From positions 1,828,001-1,892,000 of the forward strand of contig OY282434.1 in the NCBI GenBank assembly GCA_958296095.1: DNA of 64,000 nt. Reading direction: 5' to 3'. The position numbers and the translations under genes are program-made. Within the stretch, counting starts at the first letter, position 1, and every line of letters starts with the position of its first letter. Below are positions 27,299-36,601 of the stretch, in pieces. This DNA is from an uncultured Oligoflexales bacterium. GTDB lineage: Bacteria > Bdellovibrionota_B > Oligoflexia > Oligoflexales > JAPPIL01. The notes below the pieces were generated by a model. The model was not told the DNA's origin. It searched no databases and saw only the letters and a program-made list of their open reading frames with translations.

Positions 27299-29116
27299 CT
27301 AAACTCTGTCAAACCAGCGGCCTACTTGGGTGGGGGTAAAGATTCTCATGACGCGTCGCCCGTGGGGGCAATTGTGGTAAAAATCTACGCCGTCGGCGGC
27401 GACAAACAACTGCTGTAAGCGTGCCGTTTCTAGCAGGTCTCCTGCCTTGACCGCGGCGCGACAAGCAAGGGTGGCAATGACATCGTGTAGCAGCGACTCA
27501 CCAAACCAGGCGGTGGCATCTCGCTGCGCCAGGGCAATCAACTCCTGCAATGCTCCGACATAATCTTGCTGCTGCAACAGGGCCGGCACGCCTTTCAACA
27601 ACACATCGCTAGTGCCTGCCACCTCTAGGACAAAGCCTAGTCGGGTGAACTCCTCTTGCCGTGTCTTAACGATGTCAACCTCTGCGGTGGCTAGCGATAA
27701 GGCCTCGGCAATCGCCAGTCTCTGTCCCCGGGCCAGCATCTGTGGCTCAGCCAGCAGCTGCTCAAAAATTATGCGTTCGTGAAACGCGTGTTGATCGACA
27801 ACGATTAAATTTTGCTGCTGATCTTCGAACAACAGGTAACAGCGTGCCATCGTGCCAATGTAGGTCAGTGCCGCCCAATCCAGCTCTGCGTCGCGGCCCT
27901 GAGCGCACTCGCTTGCCTGCGTGGTCGTAGTATCGCGTTGCAGTTCAGGCTCATCCCTTGTGTCTCCTCGCGGGTAAAAAATACGCGGTGCGTGGGCAGC
28001 AGGACGGGGCGAAGCCGCGCGGCGCACAGGGGCAAGGCTTGGTGGTGCAGGCGGTGGAGACGAGGCTGGCATGGTTGCCGCGGTGAGAGGCGGTGGGGCC
28101 GTGCTCCACGCAGGCGAACGCAGTTGACGGCGTAAATTTAGCGCCACTAATTCCTGCACGTCCCTGTCATATTGAAAGCGCACCTCGCTTTTCATCGGGT
28201 GCATATTGACATCAAGCAGTGACGGATGCACATGCAGGTATAGCAACACCAGCGGGTAACGTCCTTTCAACAGGTGGCTGTGATAGCCGCGCAGGATAGC
28301 ATACTTCAAGGTTGTGCTCTGTATCCAACGACTGTTGACGAAGGTAAATATATGGCGGTTGTGAGCACGATCATGACCAGGGGGTGAAAACAACATTGCC
28401 ACCTCCGCCATCTCGTTCTTACCCTCTGCATACAGCAGTGGCACAACTGCCTCCTTGCCGAACAGGGCCGCGGCACGCTGGCGCACCGCTTCTTCGCCGC
28501 GGGCTTCGGGGGTGGCAACGACACGCAACTGCTCTCTGTTGTTATGGTGCAGGATAAACTCAACCTGTGGATGGCTGAGTGCCAAGGCTTGCACACATGT
28601 GTTGCAGTGGGCATATTCGGTGGTGGTGTTTTTCAAAAATTTGCGGCGAGCAGGAACGTTGTAAAAAATATCCTTGACGCTGACGGTTGTGCCTGTGGGG
28701 CAGCTCCAGGCGACGACATTGACACTGTCGTTACCGTCGGTCGTCAGTCGTACGCCTGCCGTTGCCTCAGCGGTTGCACTCGTCAGGGTGAAGCGTGAGA
28801 CCTCGGCGATGGAAGCCAGTGCCTCGCCTCGAAAACCTAGCGAATGCAAGGCCCACAGATCATCGGCGCGGCTGATTTTGCTCGTCGCATGACGTTTGAT
28901 GGCTAACGGCACGTCGTCAGGTGCGATACCTAAACCATTGTCGCTGACCACGATGGCATCGATGCCACCTTTTTCCAGCGCAATCGTGATACGTGGTGCG
29001 CCCGCGTCAAGGGCATTTTCCATCAGCTCTTTGAGCACGTTGGCGGGGCGCTCGATCATCTCCCCTGCTTTAATCTTGTTGATTAGCTCGTCTGGCAGTA
29101 GCCGAATGGCACTCAC
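27299..29116 (-). CDS. mutL: DNA mismatch repair protein MutL
   Basis: 605 residues from GTG 29116 (GGAAGG just upstream); an in-frame GTG at 29137 would add 7 residues. The N-terminal GHKL ATPase has ENALDAGA, DNGLGI and GFRGEALASI; a Pro/Ala-rich linker spans about 340-410; the C-terminal dimerisation domain has DQHAFHERIIFE, the metal-dependent nicking motif DQHA(X)2E(X)4E, plus ACRAAVKAGD and CPHGRR. So this is an endonuclease-type MutL, as expected in bacteria that lack MutH. It couples MutS recognition to strand nicking. No mutS in the window. Confidence 0.95.
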   Translation of the reverse strand: MSAIRLLPDELINKIKAGEMIERPANVLKELMENALDAGAPRITIALEKGGIDAIVVSDNGLGIAPDDVPLAIKRHATSKISRADDLWALHSLGFRGEALASIAEVSRFTLTSATAEATAGVRLTTDGNDSVNVVAWSCPTGTTVSVKDIFYNVPARRKFLKNTTTEYAHCNTCVQALALSHPQVEFILHHNNREQLRVVATPEARGEEAVRQRAAALFGKEAVVPLLYAEGKNEMAEVAMLFSPPGHDRAHNRHIFTFVNSRWIQSTTLKYAILRGYHSHLLKGRYPLVLLYLHVHPSLLDVNMHPMKSEVRFQYDRDVQELVALNLRRQLRSPAWSTAPPPLTAATMPASSPPPAPPSLAPVRRAASPRPAAHAPRIFYPRGDTRDEPELQRDTTTTQASECAQGRDAELDWAALTYIGTMARCYLLFEDQQQNLIVVDQHAFHERIIFEQLLAEPQMLARGQRLAIAEALSLATAEVDIVKTRQEEFTRLGFVLEVAGTSDVLLKGVPALLQQQDYVGALQELIALAQRDATAWFGESLLHDVIATLACRAAVKAGDLLETARLQQLFVAADGVDFYHNCPHGRRVMRIFTPTQVGRWFDRV

Positions 29117-29232
29117 TTCACCTTCCCCAGGCCCCACCTCGCTTCACCCGTAGCACGGGACTCTTGCCAAGTCCGTAGACACAAAGCAAGCTAGCCAGCG
29201 AGTGGTGCAAATAGCCCGACGAGCATAGAGAG

Positions 29233-29306
29233 TTGCGGGGGACGGATTCGAACCGCCGACCTTCGGGTTATGAGCCCGACGAGATACCAGACTTCTCCAC
29301 CCCGCG
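29233..29306 (-). tRNA. Initiator tRNA-fMet (CAU)
   Basis: A 74-base cloverleaf on the minus strand starting CGCGGGGT and ending CCCCGCAA. Features of an initiator tRNA are all visible: mismatched first pair C1-A72, three G-C pairs (GGG/CCC) in the anticodon stem, anticodon CAU in GGGCTCATAACCC, D loop with GTCTGGTA and T loop TTCGAAT. The discriminator is A73. The CCA end is not encoded and must be added by the CCA-adding enzyme. It lies between mutL and a small membrane-protein gene, both also on the minus strand. Confidence 0.95.
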
Positions 29307-29354
29307 TCGTCGCGGCGCAAGCTAACCGTTAGTAGGGTCGTTGTCAAGCGTGAT

Positions 29355-29945
29355 TCACTGCGCCTTGTCCATAGCCGCGGGGAAAAGCTGGGCGGCGAGT
29401 TCGTCGAGTTGTGTTGCGACTTCTGGTGCGGTGGTCAAGGTCAGAGGCGGTGGCTTGATCTCGGCTGACTGCAGCGTGTGCAGGTAGCGTTCGATGGTCT
29501 TCATGTCTGCCTGAAGGTCTTTGCTGGTGTTGCGACTGTGAGCGAATTCTTCCTGCAATTGCCCCAGTTTGTTTGACATAGCAGCCGATTGTCGCGAGAA
29601 GGAAGTTGGCTTGAGGCGGAGATTCTCGCCCACAATAATCAGGTCGAGCCATCTCAACATGGTGTCCAACGCTTTGAACAGGCGGGTGCTGTAGAAGGTG
29701 CAGAGCAGAATTGTAACAACATTGAAGCACAACAGTGCACTGACCCCCACTAACAGAGGGGTCTTGAACTTGGCGATAATTTGCCACTTCTGGTCAGCAT
29801 TGAGGTCAAAGTAGACTGCTAGCACGGAAGCCACGTCATCGACGAAAAAAACCAGCGTGGCCAGCATGACCAGTGAAAAAACTGCACTCCAGACACTGAT
29901 CGGCAGGGCGAACTTAGCCGCAAAAAAAGGACGCATACTGCTCAT
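29355..29945 (-). CDS. Two-helix membrane protein with coiled-coil tail
   Basis: 196 residues from ATG 29945, whose ATGA overlaps the rsmE stop (an in-frame GTG at 29954 would add 3 residues). Two membrane helices, about 10-40 and 62-85, then a cytoplasmic part with a helical, probably coiled-coil region (about 110-160). The layout, helices followed by a HAMP-like linker and coiled coil, recalls the membrane part of a receptor without a signalling output domain. Not assigned to a family. Cotranscribed with rsmE. Confidence 0.65.
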   Translation of the reverse strand: MSSMRPFFAAKFALPISVWSAVFSLVMLATLVFFVDDVASVLAVYFDLNADQKWQIIAKFKTPLLVGVSALLCFNVVTILLCTFYSTRLFKALDTMLRWLDLIIVGENLRLKPTSFSRQSAAMSNKLGQLQEEFAHSRNTSKDLQADMKTIERYLHTLQSAEIKPPPLTLTTAPEVATQLDELAAQLFPAAMDKAQ

Positions 29946-30676
29946 CGTGACCACTCCCGTAGCCAGAAGTTAACAAATCCTGCAAAAAAAACCGCGGCGG
30001 TCTCGGTTCTCAACGTGTCCGTACCTAGATCGACAAACTTGAGTGGCACAGAACGCAGGATCGCTAGTTCTGCAACACTAAAGCCACATGCCGCGCCCAC
30101 CAACATGCACACGTTACCTGACGGCGAACTCTGCAATAGCTCGGACAAACTGCACTCACCGCCACGCTGTAGAGCCAGCCTAACCGCAAAGTCTCGTGCT
30201 AGTGTTTGGGTCAATTCCTCCCATTCAGGCAATAGCTCGATGCTGGGCAGCCAGACGCGGTGGCACTGTTTGCAAGCACTGACAATTATTTTACGCCAAC
30301 GTGACAGACGCGCTGAGTGTATTTTACCACGCGCATCGTGCTGATGTCTAAAAATTAGAAAACGCCCGATCCCAAGCTCGGTTAAACTGCGCAAGAGGCG
30401 ATCGTCAACCGTACCTGCCTGTGCTCCCAATACCGCGGTGACGGCAGCCGCAGGGCGTGGCTCATAGCGAGTGGCAACGATAGTGGCACGTGCCTGGTGG
30501 CGAGTTAACGTCTGCAAACGACAGCGATAGACGTGCCCGCGCCCGTCGAAGGCTTCGAGTTCGTCCCCCCGTGCCATCCTAAGCACACACAAGTGCTGGC
30601 GCTCGGTGACATCGAAGTGCGCCTCACCGCCCTCGACGACGGCGAAAAAACGAAACGTATGCCTCTCTTCTTCCAT
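29942..30676 (-). CDS. rsmE: 16S rRNA (uracil-1498-N3)-methyltransferase
   Basis: 244 residues from ATG 30676; the open frame extends to 30733, but the family starts near MEEERHTFRFF. N-terminal PUA-like domain (about 1-70) and C-terminal SPOUT knot with family motifs: LGIGRFLIF in the middle, MLVGAACGFSVAE (usually VGPEGGFS, here with AAC instead of PEG) and LGTDTLRTETA at the SAM-binding knot. Methylates U1498 of 16S rRNA. The altered VGPEGGF motif makes this copy divergent, but the end of the knot is intact. Confidence 0.82.
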   Translation of the reverse strand: MEEERHTFRFFAVVEGGEAHFDVTERQHLCVLRMARGDELEAFDGRGHVYRCRLQTLTRHQARATIVATRYEPRPAAAVTAVLGAQAGTVDDRLLRSLTELGIGRFLIFRHQHDARGKIHSARLSRWRKIIVSACKQCHRVWLPSIELLPEWEELTQTLARDFAVRLALQRGGECSLSELLQSSPSGNVCMLVGAACGFSVAELAILRSVPLKFVDLGTDTLRTETAAVFFAGFVNFWLREWSR

Positions 30677-30792
30677 GCGCGCCAACCCTATGACTTGCCG
30701 ATTTTTGTATGCGCGGGACCAGAGAGGTGTCAATATACTCTCGCATCGGTGTGTGCAGCTGTGCCAGCCCCGTATGCAAACAAAAAACGCTG

Positions 30793-30821
30793 TTGACCCG
30801 CAGTTTTTTCGCGTATACTGT
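30793..30821 (+). promoter_or_regulatory. Probable sigma-70 promoter of glnA
   Basis: TTGACC at 30793-30798, 17-base spacer, TACTGT at 30816-30821, 78 bases before the ATG of glutamine synthetase. Confidence 0.45.
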
Positions 30822-30899
30822 TACCGCTTGGGTTTTTTGCTACACATGGTTGTTTTTGGTGACGCGGTTGCGTCTTAAATTACACGGGAGGGTTGATTC

Positions 30900-31964
30900 A
30901 TGGCAAAGAGCGGGAGGTTGCTGGCAACAGCGGAGTATATCTGGTTGGACGGGGGGCGGCCAACACAGGGCTTGCGTTCCAAGAGCAAGATTCTAACTAC
31001 TGACAAGGTCGAACAGCTGAGTGATCTGCCTGAGTGGGCTTTTGATGGTTCTTCAACCTGGCAATCGCACGGCTCGCATTCTGATTGCGTGCTGAAGCCT
31101 GTTTTCTTCTGTCCTAATCCCATGCGTGAGATGGAGGGCAACCACTACCTCGTTATTGCGGAAGTTTACAATTCCGACAATACCCCGCACATCACTAACA
31201 CCCGAAGTGAGTTAGCCAAGCTGTTAGACAGCGCTAAGGATGCTGAGCCTTGGATTGGCTTTGAGCAAGAGTATACTTTCTTTGAATACAGCCGTCCGTG
31301 GGGCTGGCCTGACAGGGGCGGTTTCCCAGAACCGCAGGGGTCGTTCTACTGTGGCTTGGGCACGAACCGTGTCTTCGGTCGACAAATTGTGGAGGGTCAT
31401 TTACAAGCCTGTCGGCAGGCGGATCTTGCCCTTTACGGCATTAATGCGGAAGTGATGCCCGCACAGTGGGAGTTCCAGATCGGCTACCGTGGCATTGAGG
31501 GCGAGGCAGTTGATCCGCTAACGATCTCCGACCAGCTGTGGATAGCGCGTTATCTCTTAGAACGAGTGGCGGAGCGGCACAACGCCATAGTTTCTTTTGA
31601 CAACAAGCCGATGCCAGGCGACTGGAACGGTGCGGGTATGCACACCAACTTCTCTACCACCGCGACGCGCAATCGCGAAAACGGTCTAGTGGCTATCAAG
31701 GCCGCGGTGGAAAATCTCAAGGACAGCCATGCCAAGCACATTCGTGACTACGGTGATCGTCTTGAAGAACGCCTGACAGGACTGCACGAAACTTGCCATA
31801 TCGACCAGTTCAAGTCGGGTGTGTTGGATCGCGGTGCGTCGATTCGGATACCTCTCCCCACCTCACAACAGGGGCATGGTTATTTTGAAGATCGTCGCCC
31901 TGGCGCTAATGCTGACCCTTATCGGGTTGCGGCTCGACTGGTGGAAACGGTATGCTTAAACTAA
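30900..31964 (+). CDS. glnII: Glutamine synthetase, type II (GSII, eukaryotic-like)
   Basis: 354 residues, the length of GSII, well below the roughly 470 of GSI. Makes glutamine from glutamate, ammonia and ATP. Motifs: substrate strand WAFDGSSTWQ, ATP/metal sites GFEQEYTFFE and AEVMPAQWEFQIG, NGAGMHTNFST, and DRGASIRIP near the end. The Tyr adenylylation site of GSI is absent, so regulation must be transcriptional or allosteric. ATG start with GGGAGG seven bases upstream. GSII is patchily distributed in bacteria and often acquired by transfer. A STAS-domain gene follows 27 bases later. Confidence 0.93.
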   Translation: MAKSGRLLATAEYIWLDGGRPTQGLRSKSKILTTDKVEQLSDLPEWAFDGSSTWQSHGSHSDCVLKPVFFCPNPMREMEGNHYLVIAEVYNSDNTPHITNTRSELAKLLDSAKDAEPWIGFEQEYTFFEYSRPWGWPDRGGFPEPQGSFYCGLGTNRVFGRQIVEGHLQACRQADLALYGINAEVMPAQWEFQIGYRGIEGEAVDPLTISDQLWIARYLLERVAERHNAIVSFDNKPMPGDWNGAGMHTNFSTTATRNRENGLVAIKAAVENLKDSHAKHIRDYGDRLEERLTGLHETCHIDQFKSGVLDRGASIRIPLPTSQQGHGYFEDRRPGANADPYRVAARLVETVCLN

Positions 31965-31991
31965 CGTCAGAATTTTAGTGAGGTCAGGTTT

Positions 31992-32342
31992 ATGGACACG
32001 AAAGTTGGTATCAAGATCGAAGAAGTGGGCGATACGATGGTTTTCGCGATTGAAGGTCATCTCGATGCCTCTATGGTTAACGCGGTCAACGAACGTGCTA
32101 CCGATGTGTTGGAGAGCGACTTCGTCAAGGTGGTGTTCGATTTCTCGAATCTGGTATACATCTCTAGCGCTGGTTTGCGGGTGCTACTTTACGTGGCTAA
32201 AAAGACCAAAAGCAAGGGCGGCAAGGTGGCGTTATGTTCGGTGAACAGTAACGTGCAGAGGATTCTTGACATCAGTGGGCTGACCAGATTTCTGCCCGTC
32301 TACGACGATCGCGAAGCTGCACTCAGTGCTACCAAGTCATAA
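31992..32342 (+). CDS. STAS-domain anti-sigma factor antagonist
   Basis: 116 residues forming a single SpoIIAA-like STAS domain, with VFAIEGHLDAS at the start and the phosphorylation motif DFSNLVYISSAGLRVLL (acceptor Ser58 or Ser59). Such proteins bind an RsbW/SpoIIAB-type kinase to free a sigma factor, or act in wider partner-switching chains that a PP2C phosphatase resets. No kinase gene is nearby, but a PP2C-like gene is 4.3 kb downstream on the same strand. That one is exported, so a direct link is doubtful. Confidence 0.88.
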   Translation: MDTKVGIKIEEVGDTMVFAIEGHLDASMVNAVNERATDVLESDFVKVVFDFSNLVYISSAGLRVLLYVAKKTKSKGGKVALCSVNSNVQRILDISGLTRFLPVYDDREAALSATKS

Positions 32343-32369
32343 GCGACGAAGCAACCTCATGAGTGCGAG

Positions 32370-33926
32370 ATGATTATTGGTGTTCCTGTTGAGGGTGCAG
32401 CAGGCGAGAAACGCACTGCGCTCACACCGCGGGTTGCGTCCGTGTTGCGCTGCTGGGGTAGTGAGGTGCGGGTGGAGCGCGGCACAGGTCTTGGTGCTGG
32501 GTTTGCCGATGCCGATTACGCCGCACAAGGTGCTGTGCTCAGTGACGGCAGCGGTGTTTGGCGTGAGGCAGATGTAATTCTCAAAGTCACACCGCCATCG
32601 CCAGCTGAACTTGAACAGATGCAGGCACAGGCAACCCTGATCAGTTTTTTCAGACCGCACAGCAATCAGGATTTACTTGAGGTCGCGGTGCAGCGTGAGC
32701 TCTCAGTGCTGGCGATGGACTGCATTCCCCGCATCTCGACAGCACAGAGCATGGATGCCTTGAGCACCATGTCCAACATCGCTGGCTACAAGGCAGTCGT
32801 TGCTGCCGCCGACATGTATGGCGGATTTTTGCCAGGGCAGATTACTGCGGCAGGGCACAGTGCCCCCGCGGAAGTGCTGGTCATCGGTGCAGGCGTGGCG
32901 GGGCTGAGTGCTATCAGTGCGGCGCGTGCTCTCGGTGCAGAAGTCTATGCCTTTGACACCCGTGCTGAAGCTGCCGATCAGGTGCGCAGTGTAGGCGGGC
33001 GTTTTCTTGCGCTTGATAGCGATGAAGACGGTGCCGGGCAGGGTGGCTATGCCAAGCAGATGAGCAATGACTATGTTTCGCGTGAACTGGCGTTAATTGC
33101 CTCACGTTTGCCTAGCGCTGCGATCGTGGTTACCACGGCACTAGTGCCTGGTCGCAAAGCCCCCGTGCTGATTACTCGCCAGATGGTAGAGAGCATGGCA
33201 GCAGGCAGTGTGATTTTTGACCTCGCGGCAGAGATGGGAGGCAATTGTGAGGTGACGGTGGCGGACGAGGTGATTACGCATCAGGGGGTGAAGATTGCGG
33301 GCTTCACCGACTTGCCCAGTCAGATGGCGGTGCAGGCGAGCACATTCTACAGCAACAACTTACTCCAGCTGTTAAAGCTACTGACGGACAACGGGCAGCG
33401 TGAGTTCAACCTAGATCTTGACAACAGAATCGTTGCGGCAGCTTTGATATGTCTGCAGGGCACGAAACGCTGGCCACCGCCGCAAGTGGTGGACATTACA
33501 CCCAGCCAACAACCAGAGCCTCCACCTGTAGTTGCGACGCGCAAGAAGGCGGACCGCCAAGCATCAACTTCAACACGTCGGCACAATTATCTTGTGTGGT
33601 TGGGGTGGATCGTGGCAGTGGCGGGTCTATATGGCTTGGGTAGTGTTGCCCCGCCTGATTTTCTCGAACGCTTGACGGTGTTTGTGTTGGCATGTTTCGT
33701 TGGCTGGCAGGTGGTGTGGAACGTCACGCCCGCGCTGCATACCCCGTTGATGAGTGTTACCAACGCTATCAGTGGCATCATCGTGCTCGGTGCGATGCTT
33801 GAGCTACAGCCGCCGAGTTTGGGAGTTGCTTCTGTGCTTGCTATCGCGGCGGTGTTGATGGCGGCAGTGAATGTTGCGGGGGGCTTTTTTGTGACGTGGC
33901 GCATGCTAAAGATGTTCCACAAGTAA
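32370..33926 (+). CDS. pntA: NAD(P) transhydrogenase subunit alpha
   Basis: 518 residues. Residues 1-365 are the NAD(H)-binding domain I, with AlaDH/PNT-N features ([20 protein letters not shown]), RxxS-type segment, and the Rossmann motif [16 protein letters not shown] ending in the acidic residue of YAFDTR. A Pro-rich linker follows (370-400), then about four membrane helices (400-510) of domain II. Together with PntB it uses the proton gradient to reduce NADP+ with NADH. Full length and of the fused E. coli type, not split into PntAA/PntAB. Six bases separate its stop from the first ATG of pntB. Confidence 0.93.
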   Translation: MIIGVPVEGAAGEKRTALTPRVASVLRCWGSEVRVERGTGLGAGFADADYAAQGAVLSDGSGVWREADVILKVTPPSPAELEQMQAQATLISFFRPHSNQDLLEVAVQRELSVLAMDCIPRISTAQSMDALSTMSNIAGYKAVVAAADMYGGFLPGQITAAGHSAPAEVLVIGAGVAGLSAISAARALGAEVYAFDTRAEAADQVRSVGGRFLALDSDEDGAGQGGYAKQMSNDYVSRELALIASRLPSAAIVVTTALVPGRKAPVLITRQMVESMAAGSVIFDLAAEMGGNCEVTVADEVITHQGVKIAGFTDLPSQMAVQASTFYSNNLLQLLKLLTDNGQREFNLDLDNRIVAAALICLQGTKRWPPPQVVDITPSQQPEPPPVVATRKKADRQASTSTRRHNYLVWLGWIVAVAGLYGLGSVAPPDFLERLTVFVLACFVGWQVVWNVTPALHTPLMSVTNAISGIIVLGAMLELQPPSLGVASVLAIAAVLMAAVNVAGGFFVTWRMLKMFHK

Positions 33927-33934
33927 GGTTAATG

Positions 33935-35341
33935 ATGAACAGTAGTCTGCTGACTATTTCCTATCTGATTGCCGCGGTGCTCTTTATTTTGAGTCTCGGC
34001 GGACTGAGCGCGCACCGCACTGCTCGCCGCGGGGCACTGTATGGCACGGTGGGAATTTTGTTGGCGATCGTTGCGACACTACTGCGCGACGGGGCTGGAC
34101 TAGTGCTGATTACGCTGCTGCTCGTTATCGGTGCTGGTGTCGGTATTTACGTTGCCCGCCGTGTGGAAATGACTGCTATGCCGCAGTTGGTGGCGATTTT
34201 GCACAGCTTCGTTGGCTTAGCGGCGGTGTTGATTGGTTTTAGCGATCACCTCAGTGGACACGAGCTTGTTGGCGGCGCGGCGGCACAAGCGGTGCATCGC
34301 GGCGAGGTGTTTGTAGGCGTGTTTGTCGGGGCATTGACTTTCACTGGCTCGGTAGTCGCGTGGGCTAAACTGCAAGGGACACTCAAGGGTCGGCCGCTAC
34401 TGTTACCAGCTCGACACCTGTTGAACTTACTGATGCTGGGATTAATTTTAGTCTGCGGGTATTATTTTGTCAGCGGTGGCAGTGTCTTGCCGCTACTGCT
34501 GGCTTGTGTTATGGCGTTCGTTTTTGGCGCTCACCTCGTCGTCGCCATCGGCGGGGCTGATATGCCTGTGGTGGTGTCAATGCTGAACAGCTACTCTGGT
34601 TGGGCGGCGGCGGCGACTGGTTTTATGTTGGCCAACGACCTACTTATCGTCGCGGGGGCGTTAGTAGGTAGCAGTGGAGCAATTCTCAGCTACATCATGT
34701 GTCGGGCGATGAACCGTTCTTTCGTCAGCGTCATTCTCGGTGGTTTTGGCAGCCAGCCCGCGGCAGTTGCCGCGGATAGCGGCGACAAGCAGTACCTCGT
34801 CACCGATGCGAGCGCGACGGCGACCTTGTTACAGAATGCCACCAAGGTCATCATTGTGCCTGGCTATGGGATGGCAGTGGCACAGGCACAGCACAGCATC
34901 AAAGAGATCAGTGCTCGCTTGGCTGCTAATGGTGTTGAGGTGCGTTTTGCCATTCACCCCGTGGCGGGGCGGTTGCCAGGTCACATGAATGTTTTGCTAG
35001 CAGAAGCAGGTGTGCCTTACGATATTGTGACAGAAATGGATGACATCAACACCGAGTTTGAAAGAACTGACGCGGTGCTAGTTATCGGGGCGAACGACAT
35101 CGTTAATCCTGGTGCTCTTTCCGATAGCAGCAGTTCGATTTACGGCATGCCTGTGTTGCACGCGTGGCATGCCAAGCAGGTGGTGGTGTTGAAACGCAGC
35201 ATGGCGAGCGGCTATTCTGGAGTGGATAACCCGCTATTTTATCGGGACAACACGCATATGCTGTTCGGCGATGCCAAGAAGACGGCTGACGACGTTCTTG
35301 CCCTGCTGCAGCCGCGGCAGCCACAGCAAAACTTTGCTTAA
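33935..35341 (+). CDS. pntB: NAD(P) transhydrogenase subunit beta
   Basis: 468 residues from the second of two adjacent ATGs (33932 or 33935; AAGG is spaced better for the second). An in-frame reading to 33896 overlaps pntA and is unlikely. Eight to nine membrane helices (about 5-265) form the proton path, followed by the NADP(H)-binding domain III (about 290-468) with PGYGMAVAQAQHSIKEI, HPVAGRLPGHMNVLLAEA and VLVIGANDIVNPGA. Couples proton entry to NADPH formation at the inner membrane with PntA. Confidence 0.93.
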   Translation: MNSSLLTISYLIAAVLFILSLGGLSAHRTARRGALYGTVGILLAIVATLLRDGAGLVLITLLLVIGAGVGIYVARRVEMTAMPQLVAILHSFVGLAAVLIGFSDHLSGHELVGGAAAQAVHRGEVFVGVFVGALTFTGSVVAWAKLQGTLKGRPLLLPARHLLNLLMLGLILVCGYYFVSGGSVLPLLLACVMAFVFGAHLVVAIGGADMPVVVSMLNSYSGWAAAATGFMLANDLLIVAGALVGSSGAILSYIMCRAMNRSFVSVILGGFGSQPAAVAADSGDKQYLVTDASATATLLQNATKVIIVPGYGMAVAQAQHSIKEISARLAANGVEVRFAIHPVAGRLPGHMNVLLAEAGVPYDIVTEMDDINTEFERTDAVLVIGANDIVNPGALSDSSSSIYGMPVLHAWHAKQVVVLKRSMASGYSGVDNPLFYRDNTHMLFGDAKKTADDVLALLQPRQPQQNFA

Positions 35342-35347
35342 AAGCTT

Positions 35348-36394
35348 ATGACTTCCATTAGCAAACCGCTGCTTCGCCATCCGCAGTTGCCACGCAACCG
35401 ACTCGGCTTGACAGTGCGTGATTACGAGGGCGTTGCTTCGACCTTGTGTGCTGGCTGTGGCCATGACTCGATTACCGCGGCCTTGGTGCAGAGTCTATTT
35501 GAACTAGATATCGCCGCGGAAAAAGTCGGCAAGCTGAGCGGCATCGGCTGTTCATCGAAATCGACCGCGTATTTTTTGCGGGGTGCGCATGGCATCAATG
35601 CCGTGCACGGGCGTATGCCAGCCATTGCCACGGGAGCCGCGGTGGCACGCCAAGACATGTGTTACATCGGGGTTTCGGGGGATGGCGATTCGTTGTCGAT
35701 CGGCTTGGGACAGTTGTGCCATGCCATGCGGCGTAACGTCGACATGCTTTACATTATTGAGAACAACGGAGTCTATGGATTGACGAAGGGGCAGTTTTCC
35801 GCGGCGGCCGACACGAAAACGCGCTCACGCACGGGCGCAAGCAATCCTTATGCGATGATTGATGCGGTTGAGTTGGCACTGCTACTCGGTGCACCGTATG
35901 TGGCACGAGGGTTTTCTGGCGATCGGGCACAACTCGTAACCCTGTTGAAGGGCGGGCTGAGACAGCGTGGCTTTGCGTTGGTAGATGTGATTTCGCCGTG
36001 TGTAACTTTCAACGACCATCGTGCGTCAACCAAAAGCTATATGTACACACGAGAAAACTACGACGCGGTGACTAAGGCAAGCTTCGTGCCGCCACGGGAG
36101 GAGATTGAGGTGCAGATCGCGGCAGGGGCGAGCGCAAAGATCCCACTGCACGACGGCTCGCAACTAGAAATTCACAGCCTTGCACCCGATTACGACGCGT
36201 GCGATCGCGACGCGGTGCGGGCGTACTTGCAAAAGGCGCAGGGCGTGGTGACTGGTTTGCTTTATGTTGAGCCGAACAAAAAAGACTTAAGTGCCCTCAA
36301 TAGCTTGCCGACGACACCGTTGGCACAGCTTACACACGAGCAACTATGTCCGGGTGCCGCGCAGCTCGATGCCTTGCAGGAGAAATATCGCTGA
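35348..36394 (+). CDS. korB: 2-oxoacid:ferredoxin oxidoreductase, beta subunit (KorB-like)
   Basis: 348 residues. Thiamine-diphosphate subunit of 2-oxoglutarate (or related 2-oxoacid) ferredoxin oxidoreductase. Visible motifs: CAGCGHDSITAAL with the CxxC that contributes to an Fe-S site, the TPP-binding GDGDSLSIGLGQLCHAMRRN, and IENNGVYGLTKGQFS. It starts 6 bases after pntB, so it shares the pnt message. Oddly, the alpha (gamma-alpha) subunit gene that normally precedes korB is absent on both sides; it must be elsewhere or lost. Pairing with transhydrogenase suggests a link between reduced ferredoxin or NADPH supply and the TCA cycle, which is an inference. Confidence 0.85.
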   Translation: MTSISKPLLRHPQLPRNRLGLTVRDYEGVASTLCAGCGHDSITAALVQSLFELDIAAEKVGKLSGIGCSSKSTAYFLRGAHGINAVHGRMPAIATGAAVARQDMCYIGVSGDGDSLSIGLGQLCHAMRRNVDMLYIIENNGVYGLTKGQFSAAADTKTRSRTGASNPYAMIDAVELALLLGAPYVARGFSGDRAQLVTLLKGGLRQRGFALVDVISPCVTFNDHRASTKSYMYTRENYDAVTKASFVPPREEIEVQIAAGASAKIPLHDGSQLEIHSLAPDYDACDRDAVRAYLQKAQGVVTGLLYVEPNKKDLSALNSLPTTPLAQLTHEQLCPGAAQLDALQEKYR

Positions 36395-36532
36395 GTTTCT
36401 GTCAGCTGCGGGGCAAACGTGCTCGTCGTAGGTCTGTGCGAGGGCAGGCGTTTTCCCTCAACTTGGCAGGCACTGCCGCGTCGCGTAAATTGCTGTCGCT
36501 ATTCGTCATGCCTCCGTCGCCAACAAAAACAC

Positions 36533-36561
36533 TTGACAAAGCCGCCTATCCGTTTTACGCA
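36533..36561 (+). promoter_or_regulatory. Possible sigma-70 promoter
   Basis: TTGACA at 36533-36538 with TACGCA 17 bases downstream (36556-36561). The next gene starts at 36602 and has a very strong ribosome-binding site (AGGAGGGGGCG). Confidence 0.35.
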
Positions 36562-36601
36562 GCGCTTATCGTGTAATTATAGTCAGATATAGGAGGGGGC
36601 G

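Noticed and set aside
30825..30860. Possible sigma-54 promoter before glutamine synthetase
   Set aside because: A GG...GC pair is present in the T-rich stretch but the spacing is 7 rather than 10 bases; a sigma-70 type pair fits better.
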